Source: Arthrobacter sp. zg-Y919 | Lineage (GTDB): Bacteria > Actinomycetota > Actinomycetes > Actinomycetales > Micrococcaceae | Assembly: GCF_030142045.1 (NCBI RefSeq) | Contig: NZ_CP126242.1 | Coordinates: forward strand, 1,116,001 to 1,180,000 | DNA: 64,000 bases | Direction: 5' to 3' | In this document: piece by piece, positions 56,244 through 64,000 of the stretch | Layout of the letters: every line of letters starts with the position of its first letter | Numbering within the stretch: position 1 is the stretch's first letter | The notes under the pieces: model-generated | Database searches by the model: none | What the model was told of the DNA's origin: nothing | The model's input: the letters and a program-made list of their open reading frames with translations, nothing else | Position numbers and translations under genes: made by a program

Positions 56244-56288
56244 ATCCGGCCCCGACACCAGATAATGGTGAAGGGGCCGGATTTTTTT
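56244..56288 (+). terminator. Intrinsic terminator between khpA and rimM
   Basis: Arms ATCCGGCCCC and GGGGCCGGAT, extended inward by CACCA/TGGTG, are followed by a seven-T run. This is a textbook intrinsic terminator inside an otherwise conserved gene group, so it may act as a partial terminator lowering rimM and trmD expression relative to rpsP. Confidence 0.88.
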
Positions 56289-56335
56289 CCGGCGCCGGCA
56301 AACCCGGGCGACGAAACCCCCATAGAGGAGATCCC

Positions 56336-56896
56336 ATGCAGTTACAGGTGGCACGCATCGGCAAGCCGCACGGCATCCGCGGCGAAGTGACCGTCCAGGT
56401 GCTGACCGACGCACCCGAGGACCGCTTTGTTCCCGGCACCGAACTCACCGTTGAGCCGGCCGCCAAGGGCCCGCTGACCGTGATCAGCGCGCGCTGGAAC
56501 AAGGACATCCTGCTGCTGGGCTTCGACGAAATCACCGACCGCAACGGCGCCGAGGAACTGCGCGGCGTGAAGCTGTTCATCGACACTGAAGCGGTGGAGG
56601 AGGACGATGACGACGAGGGCTGGTACGAGCACGAGCTGGTCGGCCTGAAGGCACGGGTGGGCGGCGACGTCGTCGGCACCGTCAGCGGCCTGCGCACCCT
56701 CACCGTCCAGGACCTGCTGGTGGTCGAAGACGTCCGCGGCGAGGAAATCCTCGTACCGTTCGTCGAGGCGATCGTCCCGGAAGTGAATGTCGAGGACGGC
56801 TACGTCCTGCTCACGCCGCCGGAGGGGCTCTTCGAGCTGAATAAGCCCGAGGATAAGAAGTCCGCCCCGGCCGACACGAAGGAAGCCGGACAGTAA
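56336..56896 (+). CDS. rimM: 16S rRNA processing protein RimM
   Basis: RimM assists maturation of the 30S head and binds S19. The 186-residue protein starts MQLQVARIGKPHGIRGE, the family signature, and has a C-terminal PRC-barrel (WYEHELVGLKA, EDVRGEEILVPFVEAIVPEV). AGAGGAGA precedes the ATG. A charged tail of about 20 residues follows the PRC domain. trmD starts directly after its stop. Confidence 0.95.
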   Translation: MQLQVARIGKPHGIRGEVTVQVLTDAPEDRFVPGTELTVEPAAKGPLTVISARWNKDILLLGFDEITDRNGAEELRGVKLFIDTEAVEEDDDDEGWYEHELVGLKARVGGDVVGTVSGLRTLTVQDLLVVEDVRGEEILVPFVEAIVPEVNVEDGYVLLTPPEGLFELNKPEDKKSAPADTKEAGQ

Positions 56897-57676
56897 GTGC
56901 GTATCGACGTCGTCAGCATTTTCCCGGAGTACCTGGCGGCCCTTGAGCTGTCCCTGATCGGCAAGGCCCGGCAGGACGGACTGCTCGAGCTGGCCGTGCA
57001 TGACCTGCGGGACTTCACCACGGACCGGCACCGCACAGTGGATGACACCCCGTACGGCGGGGGAGCAGGCATGGTGATGAAGCCCGAGCCGTGGGCCGCC
57101 GCGCTGGATTCGGTTGCCGGCGACGGCGGAGAGCGGCCGGTCCTGATTGTCCCCTCACCGGCGGGCGCGGTCTTTACCCAGGCCATGGCCTACGAACTGG
57201 CCGAGGAGAAACACCTGGTCTTCGCCTGCGGACGCTACGAGGGGATCGACGAACGGGTCCTGGAATGGGCCGGGGAACGCTTTGACGTCCGGCCGGTCAG
57301 CCTCGGCGACTACGTGCTGAACGGCGGCGAAGTGGCGGTACTGGCCATGGTGGAGGCCGTCGGCAGGCTGGTGCCCGGCGTGGTTGGCAATCCCGCGTCG
57401 CTGGTGGAGGAGTCGCACTCGGACGGCCTGCTGGAATACCCGGTCTACACGAAGCCCTCGGACTGGAGTGACCGCCCCGTTCCGGAGGTCCTGCTCAGCG
57501 GCAACCACGGGAAGATCGCCCGGTTCCGGCGGGACGAGCAGCTGCGCCGCACGGCCGACCGGCGTCCGGACCTGATCGAAAAGCTCGACGCCGCGACGCT
57601 GGACAAGGCCGACCGGGCCACCCTGGCGGCGCTGGGCTATGAAATCCGCGGCGGACAGGTCATTCGGCCTGCCTGA
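56897..57676 (+). CDS. trmD: tRNA (guanine(37)-N(1))-methyltransferase
   Basis: TrmD methylates G37 of tRNAs and prevents frameshifting. The 259-residue SPOUT enzyme has the SAM-binding trefoil knot: [14 protein letters not shown] near 110-123 and [11 protein letters not shown] near 135-145, plus [14 protein letters not shown] near 53-66. The GTG start directly abuts the rimM TAA. Length is typical. Confidence 0.96.
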   Translation: MRIDVVSIFPEYLAALELSLIGKARQDGLLELAVHDLRDFTTDRHRTVDDTPYGGGAGMVMKPEPWAAALDSVAGDGGERPVLIVPSPAGAVFTQAMAYELAEEKHLVFACGRYEGIDERVLEWAGERFDVRPVSLGDYVLNGGEVAVLAMVEAVGRLVPGVVGNPASLVEESHSDGLLEYPVYTKPSDWSDRPVPEVLLSGNHGKIARFRRDEQLRRTADRRPDLIEKLDAATLDKADRATLAALGYEIRGGQVIRPA

Positions 57677-57683
57677 CCCCGGA

Positions 57684-57909
57684 TTGGTGCGCTTCGTGCC
57701 GGTGTGGCAAAATAGGGAGTTGTGTCATCTGGGTCCGTACCTGCCACAGGGGGAACGCGGCCAACAGATCTGTACACACCGGTAGACCAACCTAGGTCCT
57801 GCCGGTCTTTCTAGCTTCGACAGCATCCGTGCAGCCCGTAGTTACGGACGCATTCTTGCTGTCGTTACCAAAGTGGATGACCTGTGGCGTTCACCAGGAG
57901 TGATACAAA
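57684..57909 (+). promoter_or_regulatory. Promoter and structured leader of rplS
   Basis: A promoter-like TTGGTG at 57684-57689, an 18-base spacer and CAAAAT at 57708-57713 precede a long leader. The leader can fold into a hairpin with CGACAGCA-TCCGT pairing to ACGGA and TGCTGTCG (57818-57864), and a smaller AGACC/GGTCT pair (57784-57807). Such structures often mediate feedback by the ribosomal protein itself. Confidence 0.5.
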
Positions 57910-58269
57910 ATGCACATCCTAGATTCTGTTGACGCAGCTTCACTGCGTACGGACATCCCCGAGTTCCGCGCCGGTGACACCGTCAAGGTTCACGTAAACA
58001 TCATCGAAGGCAAGAACACCCGTGTTCAGGTCTTCCAGGGCTTCGTGCTCAAGCGCCAGGGCGATGGCCTCCGTGCGACCTTCACGGTCCGCAAGGTCAG
58101 CTTCGGCGTCGGTGTTGAGCGTACCTTCCCGGTACACTCCCCGGTCATCGACAAGCTCGAGGTCGTCTCCAAGGGTGACGTCCGCCGCGCAAAGCTGTAC
58201 TACATGCGCGACCTGCGCGGCAAGGCAGCCAAGATCAAGGAAAAGCGCGACTTCCGTCCCGCCAAGTAA
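57910..58269 (+). CDS. rplS: 50S ribosomal protein L19
   Basis: The 119-residue protein lies at the 30S-50S interface. [16 protein letters not shown] and [12 protein letters not shown] are hallmarks, with the C-terminal [25 protein letters not shown] precedes the ATG. It has its own promoter candidate and leader, so its dosage may be uncoupled from trmD. Confidence 0.97.
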   Translation: MHILDSVDAASLRTDIPEFRAGDTVKVHVNIIEGKNTRVQVFQGFVLKRQGDGLRATFTVRKVSFGVGVERTFPVHSPVIDKLEVVSKGDVRRAKLYYMRDLRGKAAKIKEKRDFRPAK

Positions 58270-58274
58270 TTTAC

Positions 58275-58985
58275 TTGACTGCAGCATCCGCCTCCGGGGA
58301 TCCCTCCGCGAAGCACACGAAACGCCGGCCCCGGTTTGTGGGCTGGCGTTTTGTGCTATGTGCTCTCGCTGCCGCCGTGATCCTGGCCGCACTTGTCCGG
58401 GCGTTCCTGTTTGACATTTTCTACATTCCGTCCGACTCGATGCAGCCGCTGCTCGAGCCCGGCGACCGGATCCTCGTCTCCCGCACCGCCTACTCCTCCG
58501 CGGAAATCGAGCGCGGGGACGTAGTGGTGTTTGACGGCAGGGGTTCGCTGGCCCCGCTGCACAGTGGACGCCCTGCACTGGCCGACGCCGCCGCGACCGT
58601 AGGCCGCTGGCTGGGTCTGGCCGGCAGCGACACCGTGTACGTGAAGCGCGTCATAGGCGTGCCCGGGGATCACGTCAGCTGCTGTGAGGACGGGGATCCC
58701 CGGATCACGGTTAATGGAACCCCGGTGGAGGAGCCGTACGTTTACCCTGGAGACGCTCCCAGCGACTCCAGGTTCGACGTCGTCGTCCCGGAAGGCCGGC
58801 TGTGGCTGATGGGGGACCACCGGTCCGAGTCGGCGGACTCCCGCTCGCTGCTGGGAGCTCCCGGCGGCGGCCTGATCTCCACGGAACGGGTCATCGGACA
58901 GGCTCAGCGGATTCTTTGGCCGCTCGAACGCGGTACCAATATTGACCGGCTATCCTTAGGAGCCGAGTGGAACACGGAGAAATAA
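58275..58985 (+). CDS. lepB: Signal peptidase I (first copy)
   Basis: The enzyme removes signal peptides at the outer face of the membrane. The 236-residue protein starts with TTG, has one TM segment (about 24-45), the catalytic Ser55 in PSDSM and general base Lys124 in VYVKRVIGVPGD, then GDHRSESADSR. The small TTG-to-rplS gap (5 bases) suggests coupling with rplS. It is one of two adjacent paralogues. Confidence 0.93.
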   Translation: MTAASASGDPSAKHTKRRPRFVGWRFVLCALAAAVILAALVRAFLFDIFYIPSDSMQPLLEPGDRILVSRTAYSSAEIERGDVVVFDGRGSLAPLHSGRPALADAAATVGRWLGLAGSDTVYVKRVIGVPGDHVSCCEDGDPRITVNGTPVEEPYVYPGDAPSDSRFDVVVPEGRLWLMGDHRSESADSRSLLGAPGGGLISTERVIGQAQRILWPLERGTNIDRLSLGAEWNTEK

Positions 58986-58996
58986 GAGGAAAAGCA

Positions 58997-59761
58997 ATGT
59001 CGCAGCAACCGGACCAGTCCCCTGAGGGGACGCCCGGCTCCGGGGAACAGCGGGACTCCGCAGCACACGCAGCGGAACCGAAGGAAAAGAAGCGCGGCTT
59101 CGGTGCCTGGCTGCGGGAAGTCCTCACGATCGTGGTGGTCGCCCTGGTGCTGTCCTTCCTGATCAAGACCTTCCTCTTCCGGGCGTTTTACATCCCCTCG
59201 GGGTCCATGGAAGAGACGCTGGAAATCAACGACCGCATTTTCGTCAACCTCCTGGTCCCCGAACCTATGGACCTGAACCGCGGCGACGTCGTGGTCTTCA
59301 AGGACACCAAGGGCTGGCTGCCCCAGGCCGCGGAGAAGGCAGCGAATCCGATCCGTGAGGGCCTGACCTTCGTGGGACTGCTCCCGGACGAATCCCAGCA
59401 GCACCTGGTCAAGCGCGTCATTGGCACCGAAGGCGACCACGTGGTCTGCTGCGACTCCGAGGGCAGGATCACGGTCAACGGCGAGCCCCTGGACGAGCCT
59501 TACCTGTACCCCGGCGCCGCCCCCTCCGACATCCCGTTCGACGTGGTTGTCCCCGAAGGCAAGGTCTGGGTGATGGGCGACCACCGCAACGCCTCCGCAG
59601 ACTCCCGCGAACACCAGTACGGTGAGGGCGGCGGCTTCGTCGATGTGGACGACATCGAGGGCAAGGCCGTGGTCACCGCCTGGCCGCTGAACCGCGTGGG
59701 TGGGGTCAGCAGCTACTCCGAGGTCTTCGAAGACGTGCCCGAACCGAGCGGCAGCAAGTGA
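58997..59761 (+). CDS. lepB: Signal peptidase I (second copy)
   Basis: The 254-residue paralogue has a longer charged N-terminus, a TM segment (about 42-63), Ser70 in PSGSM and Lys139 in [12 protein letters not shown], then [17 protein letters not shown] precedes the ATG, 11 bases after the first copy's stop. Insert sequences between box B and the Lys differ between copies, which may broaden substrate range. rnhB overlaps its stop (GTGA). Confidence 0.93.
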   Translation: MSQQPDQSPEGTPGSGEQRDSAAHAAEPKEKKRGFGAWLREVLTIVVVALVLSFLIKTFLFRAFYIPSGSMEETLEINDRIFVNLLVPEPMDLNRGDVVVFKDTKGWLPQAAEKAANPIREGLTFVGLLPDESQQHLVKRVIGTEGDHVVCCDSEGRITVNGEPLDEPYLYPGAAPSDIPFDVVVPEGKVWVMGDHRNASADSREHQYGEGGGFVDVDDIEGKAVVTAWPLNRVGGVSSYSEVFEDVPEPSGSK

Positions 59762-60504
59762 CTTCCACCGCCAAGGCCCCCACCCTCCGGCTTGAGCGTA
59801 CGTTTGCCGCCTCCGGCCACCGGATCCTGGCCGGCTGCGACGAGGTGGGCCGGGGCGCCCTGGCGGGACCGGTATCCGTGGGAATGGTCGCCGTCGACCT
59901 GGCCACGGTGCGTTCGCTCAAGGGTGTGCGGGACAGCAAGCTGCTGTCCGTCACGGACCGGAATGCGCTGGTGCCGCAGATTAAGAAATGGTCCCTCGCC
60001 TGGGGAGTGGGCCATGCCAGCGCCGCGGAGATCGACCTCCACGGCTTGACGGCCGCCCTCCGGATCGCGGGAACGCGCGCCTGGGGCCAGGTGTGCCAGA
60101 CGCTGCGCCCCGACGTCGTCCTCCTGGACGGCAACTACAACTGGCTCTCACCCGAACGGCAGGGCAGCCTCTTCGACGTGGATGAGCCGGCCGGCGGGGA
60201 AGAACCCGGCTGTACCGCACCGGTGCACACCCGGATCAAGGCCGATATGCAGTGCCTGAGCGTGGCCGCTGCCAGCGTCCTGGCGAAGGTGGAACGCGAC
60301 GCCATGATGGTAGAGTTTGCCGCTTCGAACCCGCACTATTCGTGGGAGATCAACAAGGGTTACGCCACCGGCTCACACCGGGCGGCCATCGACGTCCACG
60401 GTCCCACACCGCTTCACCGGATGTCCTGGCGGCTGGGCTCCAAGCCCCGCCCGGGCGAACCGGTGCTGGAACCCGAGGACGAGCTAAGCATAGTTGGGGG
60501 ATGA
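59758..60504 (+). CDS. rnhB: Ribonuclease HII
   Basis: RNase HII removes ribonucleotides from DNA and RNA-DNA hybrids. The 248-residue protein has the catalytic [14 protein letters not shown] (Asp28, Glu29), RDSKLLS, and the later metal ligands in VLLDGNYNW and [26 protein letters not shown] start. It has an insertion of about 20 residues ([15 protein letters not shown]) before the third motif and a short C-terminal tail. Confidence 0.95.
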   Translation: MTSTAKAPTLRLERTFAASGHRILAGCDEVGRGALAGPVSVGMVAVDLATVRSLKGVRDSKLLSVTDRNALVPQIKKWSLAWGVGHASAAEIDLHGLTAALRIAGTRAWGQVCQTLRPDVVLLDGNYNWLSPERQGSLFDVDEPAGGEEPGCTAPVHTRIKADMQCLSVAAASVLAKVERDAMMVEFAASNPHYSWEINKGYATGSHRAAIDVHGPTPLHRMSWRLGSKPRPGEPVLEPEDELSIVGG

Positions 60505-60511
60505 TGGGAAC

Positions 60512-60832
60512 ATGAGCGCCGAAGACCTTGAGAACTATGAAACGGACATGGAGCTCCAGCTGTACCGGGAGTACCGCGACGTCGTAGGCCTCTTCAGCTA
60601 CGTCGTGGAGACCGAGCGGCGTTTTTACCTGGCCAACCACGTGGACCTGCAGGCACGCTCCGCCGACGGCGAGATCTACTTTGACCTCACCCTGCAGGAC
60701 GCCTGGGTCTGGGACGTCTACCGGTCGGCGCGGTTCGTTAAGAGCGTCCGCGTCATCACGTTCAAGGACGTCAACGTGGAGGAACTGACCCGCAACGACG
60801 ACCTCACGCTGCCGAAGGCGGACGAGCTGTAA
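60512..60832 (+). CDS. DUF2469 protein (rnhB-associated)
   Basis: The 106-residue acidic protein, MSAEDLENYETDMELQLYRE, is the conserved actinobacterial DUF2469 protein always found next to rnhB. Function is unknown; the sequence has no TM segment and an even mix of charged residues. The ATG follows GATGATGGGAAC, giving both a weak Shine-Dalgarno and a possible -10-like GATGAT. Its 3' end overlaps the convergent GNAT gene by 29 bases. Confidence 0.9.
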   Translation: MSAEDLENYETDMELQLYREYRDVVGLFSYVVETERRFYLANHVDLQARSADGEIYFDLTLQDAWVWDVYRSARFVKSVRVITFKDVNVEELTRNDDLTLPKADEL

Positions 60833-61394
60833 GCACCGCCGCGGCTTCCTCCCAGCTGCCCGCCGGTTCCCGGGGATCATCCCGGCCGAGGCTGGAAATC
60901 CAGCCTTCAACCATCTTTCCCCGGTGGTTCAGCAAATACGGCACGGTGATCGGCTGCGGGAAACCGCAGCGCCAGACCGTCTTGTAGCTGCCGGTGTTTC
61001 CGGTATTCGCCGACCAGGTCACTACGTCCCAGTCCAGGTCCTCAAAGGCATGGCCCACCACAAGCCGGACCGCGCGTGACATGAGGCCGCGTCCCCGGTA
61101 TTCCGGCGACGTGACGAACCCCAGCGAACCGGAGGCGGCGCCCTGGAAGCGCAGGTCAATGGTCCCGGCATAGCTGCCGGCGACATCGATAGCCCACGAC
61201 ACCGCGTTTTCCTGGGGAACCGAGATGGTTTCCAGATACTCCTGCGCCATCGGCCGCGTGTAGTCCAGCGGGACGGTGGTCCACTTCACCGTCAAGGGGT
61301 CGACGCACCGCGCGTGGACGGCGTCGAGGTCGGCAAGGGTGTGCGGGCGCAGCTGGAGCACGTCATCGGTGAGCAGCGGAATGTCGAAAGCCAT
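60804..61394 (-). CDS. GNAT-family acetyltransferase (RimJ-like)
   Basis: The 196-residue protein has LQLRPHTLADLDAVHARC at the N-terminus and motif A, LGFVTSPEYRGRGLMSRAV near 92-110, then the WSANTGNTGSYKTVWRCGF segment typical of RimJ/RimL-type acetyltransferases. The substrate may be an N-terminal amine or a small molecule. It is divergent from the 2H phosphoesterase gene. Confidence 0.8.
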   Translation of the reverse strand: MAFDIPLLTDDVLQLRPHTLADLDAVHARCVDPLTVKWTTVPLDYTRPMAQEYLETISVPQENAVSWAIDVAGSYAGTIDLRFQGAASGSLGFVTSPEYRGRGLMSRAVRLVVGHAFEDLDWDVVTWSANTGNTGSYKTVWRCGFPQPITVPYLLNHRGKMVEGWISSLGRDDPREPAGSWEEAAAVLTARPPSAA

Positions 61395-61401
61395 GCCCCA
61401 C

Positions 61402-61407
61402 AGCCTA
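61402..61407 (-). promoter_or_regulatory. -10 box TAGGCT for leaderless GNAT gene
   Basis: On the minus strand TAGGCT ends seven bases before the GNAT ATG; no ribosome-binding site is present. Confidence 0.55.
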
Positions 61408-61424
61408 GCCGTGGGAGCCCCGCC

Positions 61425-61430
61425 TAGACT
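61425..61430 (+). promoter_or_regulatory. -10 box TAGACT for leaderless 2H gene
   Basis: TAGACT ends six bases before the ATG at 61437, again without a ribosome-binding site. The two -10 boxes face away from each other in a 42-base gap. Confidence 0.55.
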
Positions 61431-61436
61431 TTTCCC

Positions 61437-62027
61437 ATGCCCGAACGCCGTTCATCCGGTTTCGATTCCAATCTCCGCCTGTATGCGCAGCTGCAGCCCG
61501 ACGCCGCCTCGCTGGCCCACCTGCTGTCCCTGCGCCAGGCGGTGTCGGCCCCTGCGCGGCCGGTGCCGCGGCACCAGCTGCACCTGACGCTGATCCATTT
61601 CGGCAAGGTGCTGGACGTGTACCGGATCATCAGTGCGCAAACGGGTATTGAGCTGCCTGCCTACAAGCAACTGCTCTCCGGGTACATCGCCCGGACCGAG
61701 AAGCTGCTGCCCATGGATTCTTTCCGGCTGGAGCCGGCGGGACTTGCCGGCTTCGGGGCCCGGGGGACAACGTTGGTGGTGGAGTATTTGCCGTCACCGG
61801 AAATAACCGCGTTGCACCGGGAGCTGTATGCGGTCCTGGCCGGTTTCCTGGCCGACTGCGGGGTCGCGGACACGGTGGGCTTTATGGCCTCGGATCCGAA
61901 CTTCATGTTTGCCTCACAGCTGCGGCCGCATATCACCCTGGCACGGGGGTTTTCCGGTGCCTTGCCTGCACTGCCGCTGGAAACCGTGACCCTGAAACCG
62001 ATGCCGGTGATGTACCCGCTGGATTGA
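61437..62027 (+). CDS. 2H phosphoesterase (2'-5' RNA ligase-like)
   Basis: The 196-residue protein has the two HxTx motifs of the family, HLTL at 49-52 and HITL at 165-168, which cleave or form 2',5'/2',3'-cyclic phosphodiester bonds. The pair is intact, so an active enzyme is expected. Substrate may be tRNA fragments, cyclic nucleotides or ADP-ribose derivatives. It begins at the ATG closest to the -10 box. Confidence 0.78.
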   Translation: MPERRSSGFDSNLRLYAQLQPDAASLAHLLSLRQAVSAPARPVPRHQLHLTLIHFGKVLDVYRIISAQTGIELPAYKQLLSGYIARTEKLLPMDSFRLEPAGLAGFGARGTTLVVEYLPSPEITALHRELYAVLAGFLADCGVADTVGFMASDPNFMFASQLRPHITLARGFSGALPALPLETVTLKPMPVMYPLD

Positions 62028-62070
62028 AAACGCTAGGGTCCTGCCAACGGATCTACTGAGGGAGCCTCCC

Positions 62071-62810
62071 ATGAGCACAGAAACCGCCGGACGCGTTGCC
62101 CTGGTCACCGGAGGATCCGGTGGGATCGGCGCGGCGGTGGTCCGCCGGCTGGCTGCGGACGGTTATTCGGTGGGGGTGCATTATGCCCGCAACAGTGCCA
62201 AAGCCCAGTCCCTCGTGGCGGACGTGGCGGCGGCGGGCGGGCAGGGCCTCGCCGTCGGCGGTGACGTGGGGGATGAAGTGGATATGGCCGCCGCGTTCGA
62301 CGCCGTCGAGGCAGCATTCGGCGGGATCGACGTCGTCGTGAATACCGCCGGAATCATGATCATTGCGCCCATCGCCGAGTTGAACCTCGCGGACCTGGAC
62401 CGGATGCACCATACGAATATCCGGGGCACGTTCGTGGTGTCGCAGCAGGCGGCGCGCCGGGTCCGTCCGGGCGGCGCCATCATTAACTTTTCCACCACGG
62501 TACGGCGCACCCAGTACCCGGCTACGGTGCCTACGTGGCCAGTAAGGCGGCTGTGGAGGGGATGACGCTGATCCTGGCGCGCGAACTGCGCGGCCGCGAC
62601 GTCACGGTCAATGCGGTCGCACCCGGGCCGACGGCGACTGCACTGTTCCTGGATGGCAAGGACGAGGACACCGTCCGCCGCCTGGCCGAGGCGCCGCCGC
62701 TGCAACGGCTGGGCCAGCCCGGGGACATCGCGGAAACCGTTGCCTTCCTTGCCGGGCCGGGCCGCTGGATCAACGGCCAGGTGCTCTATGCGAATGGGGG
62801 ACTGGCGTAA
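62071..62810 (+). pseudogene. Short-chain dehydrogenase/reductase with a one-base frameshift
   Basis: The first part encodes VALVTGGSGGIGAAVV, NTAGIMII and INFSTTVRRTQYP; then the frame changes. The continuation GYGAYVASKAAVEGM, with the catalytic YxxxK, and WINGQVLYANGGLA read in the next frame, starting at 62520. Adding one base near 62517-62520 (TACCCGGCTAC) restores a normal SDR of about 246 residues. It is either a recent inactivation or a sequencing error in a run of Cs. GAGGGAG precedes the ATG. Confidence 0.85.
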
Positions 62811-62834
62811 ATCGGCCTGTGCGAGGATGGGCCG

Positions 62835-63863
62835 GTGAACGCACTTCTCGCCGGTCCGCGCGGCCGCCGCCTGTGCCTGGAACTTGTGTCGGAACTTGAT
62901 CCGCGGGTCAGGGCAGCCGTGTTTGAGCTGGGGTACGAGCTCGACCCCGGAAAAGGAATGTCGGTGGTCCTGTTTGGACCGGGCGCCGGGGCTTCCCGGG
63001 TCATTCCTTCGCCGCAGGAGCTGGCTGCGCTCCTCGTATCCGTTGACCTGAGCCGGGTGGATGCCGAACTGGTCTTCGCAGCCCTCGAAAGCACTGTGCT
63101 CACCGCTATGTACTGGCAGCCGCCGGACGGAGTCGACGTGCTCGCGGCACTTCCGGCTATTCAGGAGGCCCTCGGTCCTGTGGCCGCGCGGGTCGCGGAC
63201 GCTGCGCCGCACCTGGGCCGGCCCCGCCGGACAGAACAGTGGGCCATCGACTGGCGGGAGCCGGACGACCCGGCGCCGCTGGGATCGGATCTGCGGCAGG
63301 CATTGGAGCGGTGGAGCCGGAACATACGGATGGACGAGGCCCGGGCTCTGGAGGCGGCGCGTGAGGTGCGCTCCAACTGGTCCGGTTCCTGGTGGTCGAT
63401 TCCGTCCGGACTACTGAGCACCGTGGGATGCATACCAGCCGGGCTGAGCCTTGTGGAGGATGCCCCGGGGTGGCACGGTGCTGTGACCATCCCGGTCCGT
63501 GGAACCGGCCGGACCTTCGAGATCCACACTGCGGAGGACTGGGTCCACTTGTGCAGGAGGCACCCGCTTGGGGTGACCGCTTCGCGCCGGCACGACTGGT
63601 TCCGCGTGACCGGCCGGGACGGCCGTTGGGTGATCCCCGACTGGGAAGGCGTTGCGGACGAGTGGGACGCCGTTCATCTGACGGTCGAGGGCTACCTCAG
63701 CAGTGCCGGGCGGGCATTGGAGGTCGACGCTGAGCGGGCGTCGGTGATTGCCGGGTGGGATCCGGACCGGACCATCTGGCTGTCAGATGTGGTCCGTGAG
63801 ACGGGACCGCGGCAGTTCTGGCACCGCGCCCAGCAGGGCGACCTCTGGAGGCAGTCCACCTAA
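62835..63863 (+). CDS. Hypothetical protein, unknown family
   Basis: The 342-residue protein starts with GTG (MNALLAGPRGRRLCLEL). No TM segment or signal is seen. It contains many aromatic residues, for example WSGSWWSIPSG, and WIPD-like stretches in the C-terminal half (GRWVIPDWEGVADEWD). I do not recognise a family. GAGGAT ends six bases before the GTG. It lies between the broken SDR and yraN, so it is part of an accessory block. Confidence 0.6.
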   Translation: MNALLAGPRGRRLCLELVSELDPRVRAAVFELGYELDPGKGMSVVLFGPGAGASRVIPSPQELAALLVSVDLSRVDAELVFAALESTVLTAMYWQPPDGVDVLAALPAIQEALGPVAARVADAAPHLGRPRRTEQWAIDWREPDDPAPLGSDLRQALERWSRNIRMDEARALEAAREVRSNWSGSWWSIPSGLLSTVGCIPAGLSLVEDAPGWHGAVTIPVRGTGRTFEIHTAEDWVHLCRRHPLGVTASRRHDWFRVTGRDGRWVIPDWEGVADEWDAVHLTVEGYLSSAGRALEVDAERASVIAGWDPDRTIWLSDVVRETGPRQFWHRAQQGDLWRQST

Positions 63864-63960
63864 GCGGCTGTTCCTCCACTGCTGCACCGCGAAAGGAGCT
63901 TCTCCACATGCCGGGTGTCCGGGGGTGGGACCTTGTTGGACGGCGGCCATTGTTGTGGGC

Positions 63961-64000
63961 ATGAGAGCCAAAGACATCCTGGGCAACCGCGGCGAAGAGC
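63961..64000 (+). CDS. yraN: YraN/UPF0102-family protein, 3'-truncated by window edge
   Basis: Only the first 13 codons are visible: MRAKDILGNRGEE, which matches the start of YraN proteins (MRAKDxLGRRGEE). In actinobacteria yraN normally follows rnhB-DUF2469, which supports the call. These are endonuclease-fold proteins without a fixed function. Confidence 0.65.
   Translation, partial: MRAKDILGNRGEE

Overview
The window comes from a high-GC actinobacterium, most likely a Micrococcaceae member close to Arthrobacter. Evidence for this is the gene order recG-rsmD-coaD-DUF177-rpmF-rnc-mutM-smc-ftsY-amt-glnK-ffh-rpsP-khpA-rimM-trmD-rplS-lepB-rnhB-DUF2469-yraN, the frequent GTG and TTG starts, the fused oleBC gene, a DUF222/HNH gene with an actinobacterial-type SOS box, and several start codons lying 6-7 bases after a TANNNT box, as in leaderless genes. 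No tRNA, rRNA, insertion sequence, prophage or CRISPR array was seen.

Region 1 (1-20964) is a cell-surface polymer locus. Its first part, up to about 13.5 kb, is one tightly overlapping plus-strand operon: two GT4 glycosyltransferases, a TagGH/Wzm-Wzt-type ABC exporter, a two-domain glycosyltransferase, a UDP-ManNAc dehydrogenase (wecC), and two very large proteins joining a GT2 domain to a CDP-glycerol-type glycerophosphotransferase domain. From about 13.5 to 19.4 kb the DNA is visibly poorer in GC and the genes are spaced apart: a LicC-like nucleotidyltransferase, a third GT2-glycerophosphotransferase and a GT-D glycosyltransferase. A strong bidirectional terminator separates this block from the convergent wecB (UDP-GlcNAc 2-epimerase). 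WecB and WecC would together supply UDP-ManNAcA. The large proteins would build a phosphodiester-linked, teichoic-acid-like polymer for export by the ABC transporter.

Region 2 (21155-30975) is a housekeeping block: a DAK2 protein, recG, rsmD, coaD, DUF177-rpmF, rnc and mutM, with a spermidine-synthase-like protein, an aminotransferase and a YdcF protein inserted. Region 3 (30991-40925) is accessory: a VOC protein, an ArsR-type regulator with a serine hydrolase and a basic membrane protein, an SOS-box HNH endonuclease, a second serine hydrolase, and the oleA-oleBC-oleD operon for long-chain olefin synthesis.

Region 4 (41077-60832) returns to the conserved backbone: smc, ftsY, amt-glnK (without glnD), ffh, the rpsP-khpA-rimM-trmD-rplS ribosomal group, two lepB genes, rnhB and DUF2469. 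Accessory genes interrupt it (glutamine amidotransferase, MFS exporter, GH79-like glycosidase, hydrolase/GNAT/VOC). Region 5 (60804-63863) holds a GNAT gene, a 2H phosphoesterase, a frameshifted SDR and an unknown gene, separating DUF2469 from yraN, whose first codons end the window.

Gene-free stretches are all under 300 bases; the longest are 13503-13794, 57677-57909, 49606-49838 and 14506-14717.
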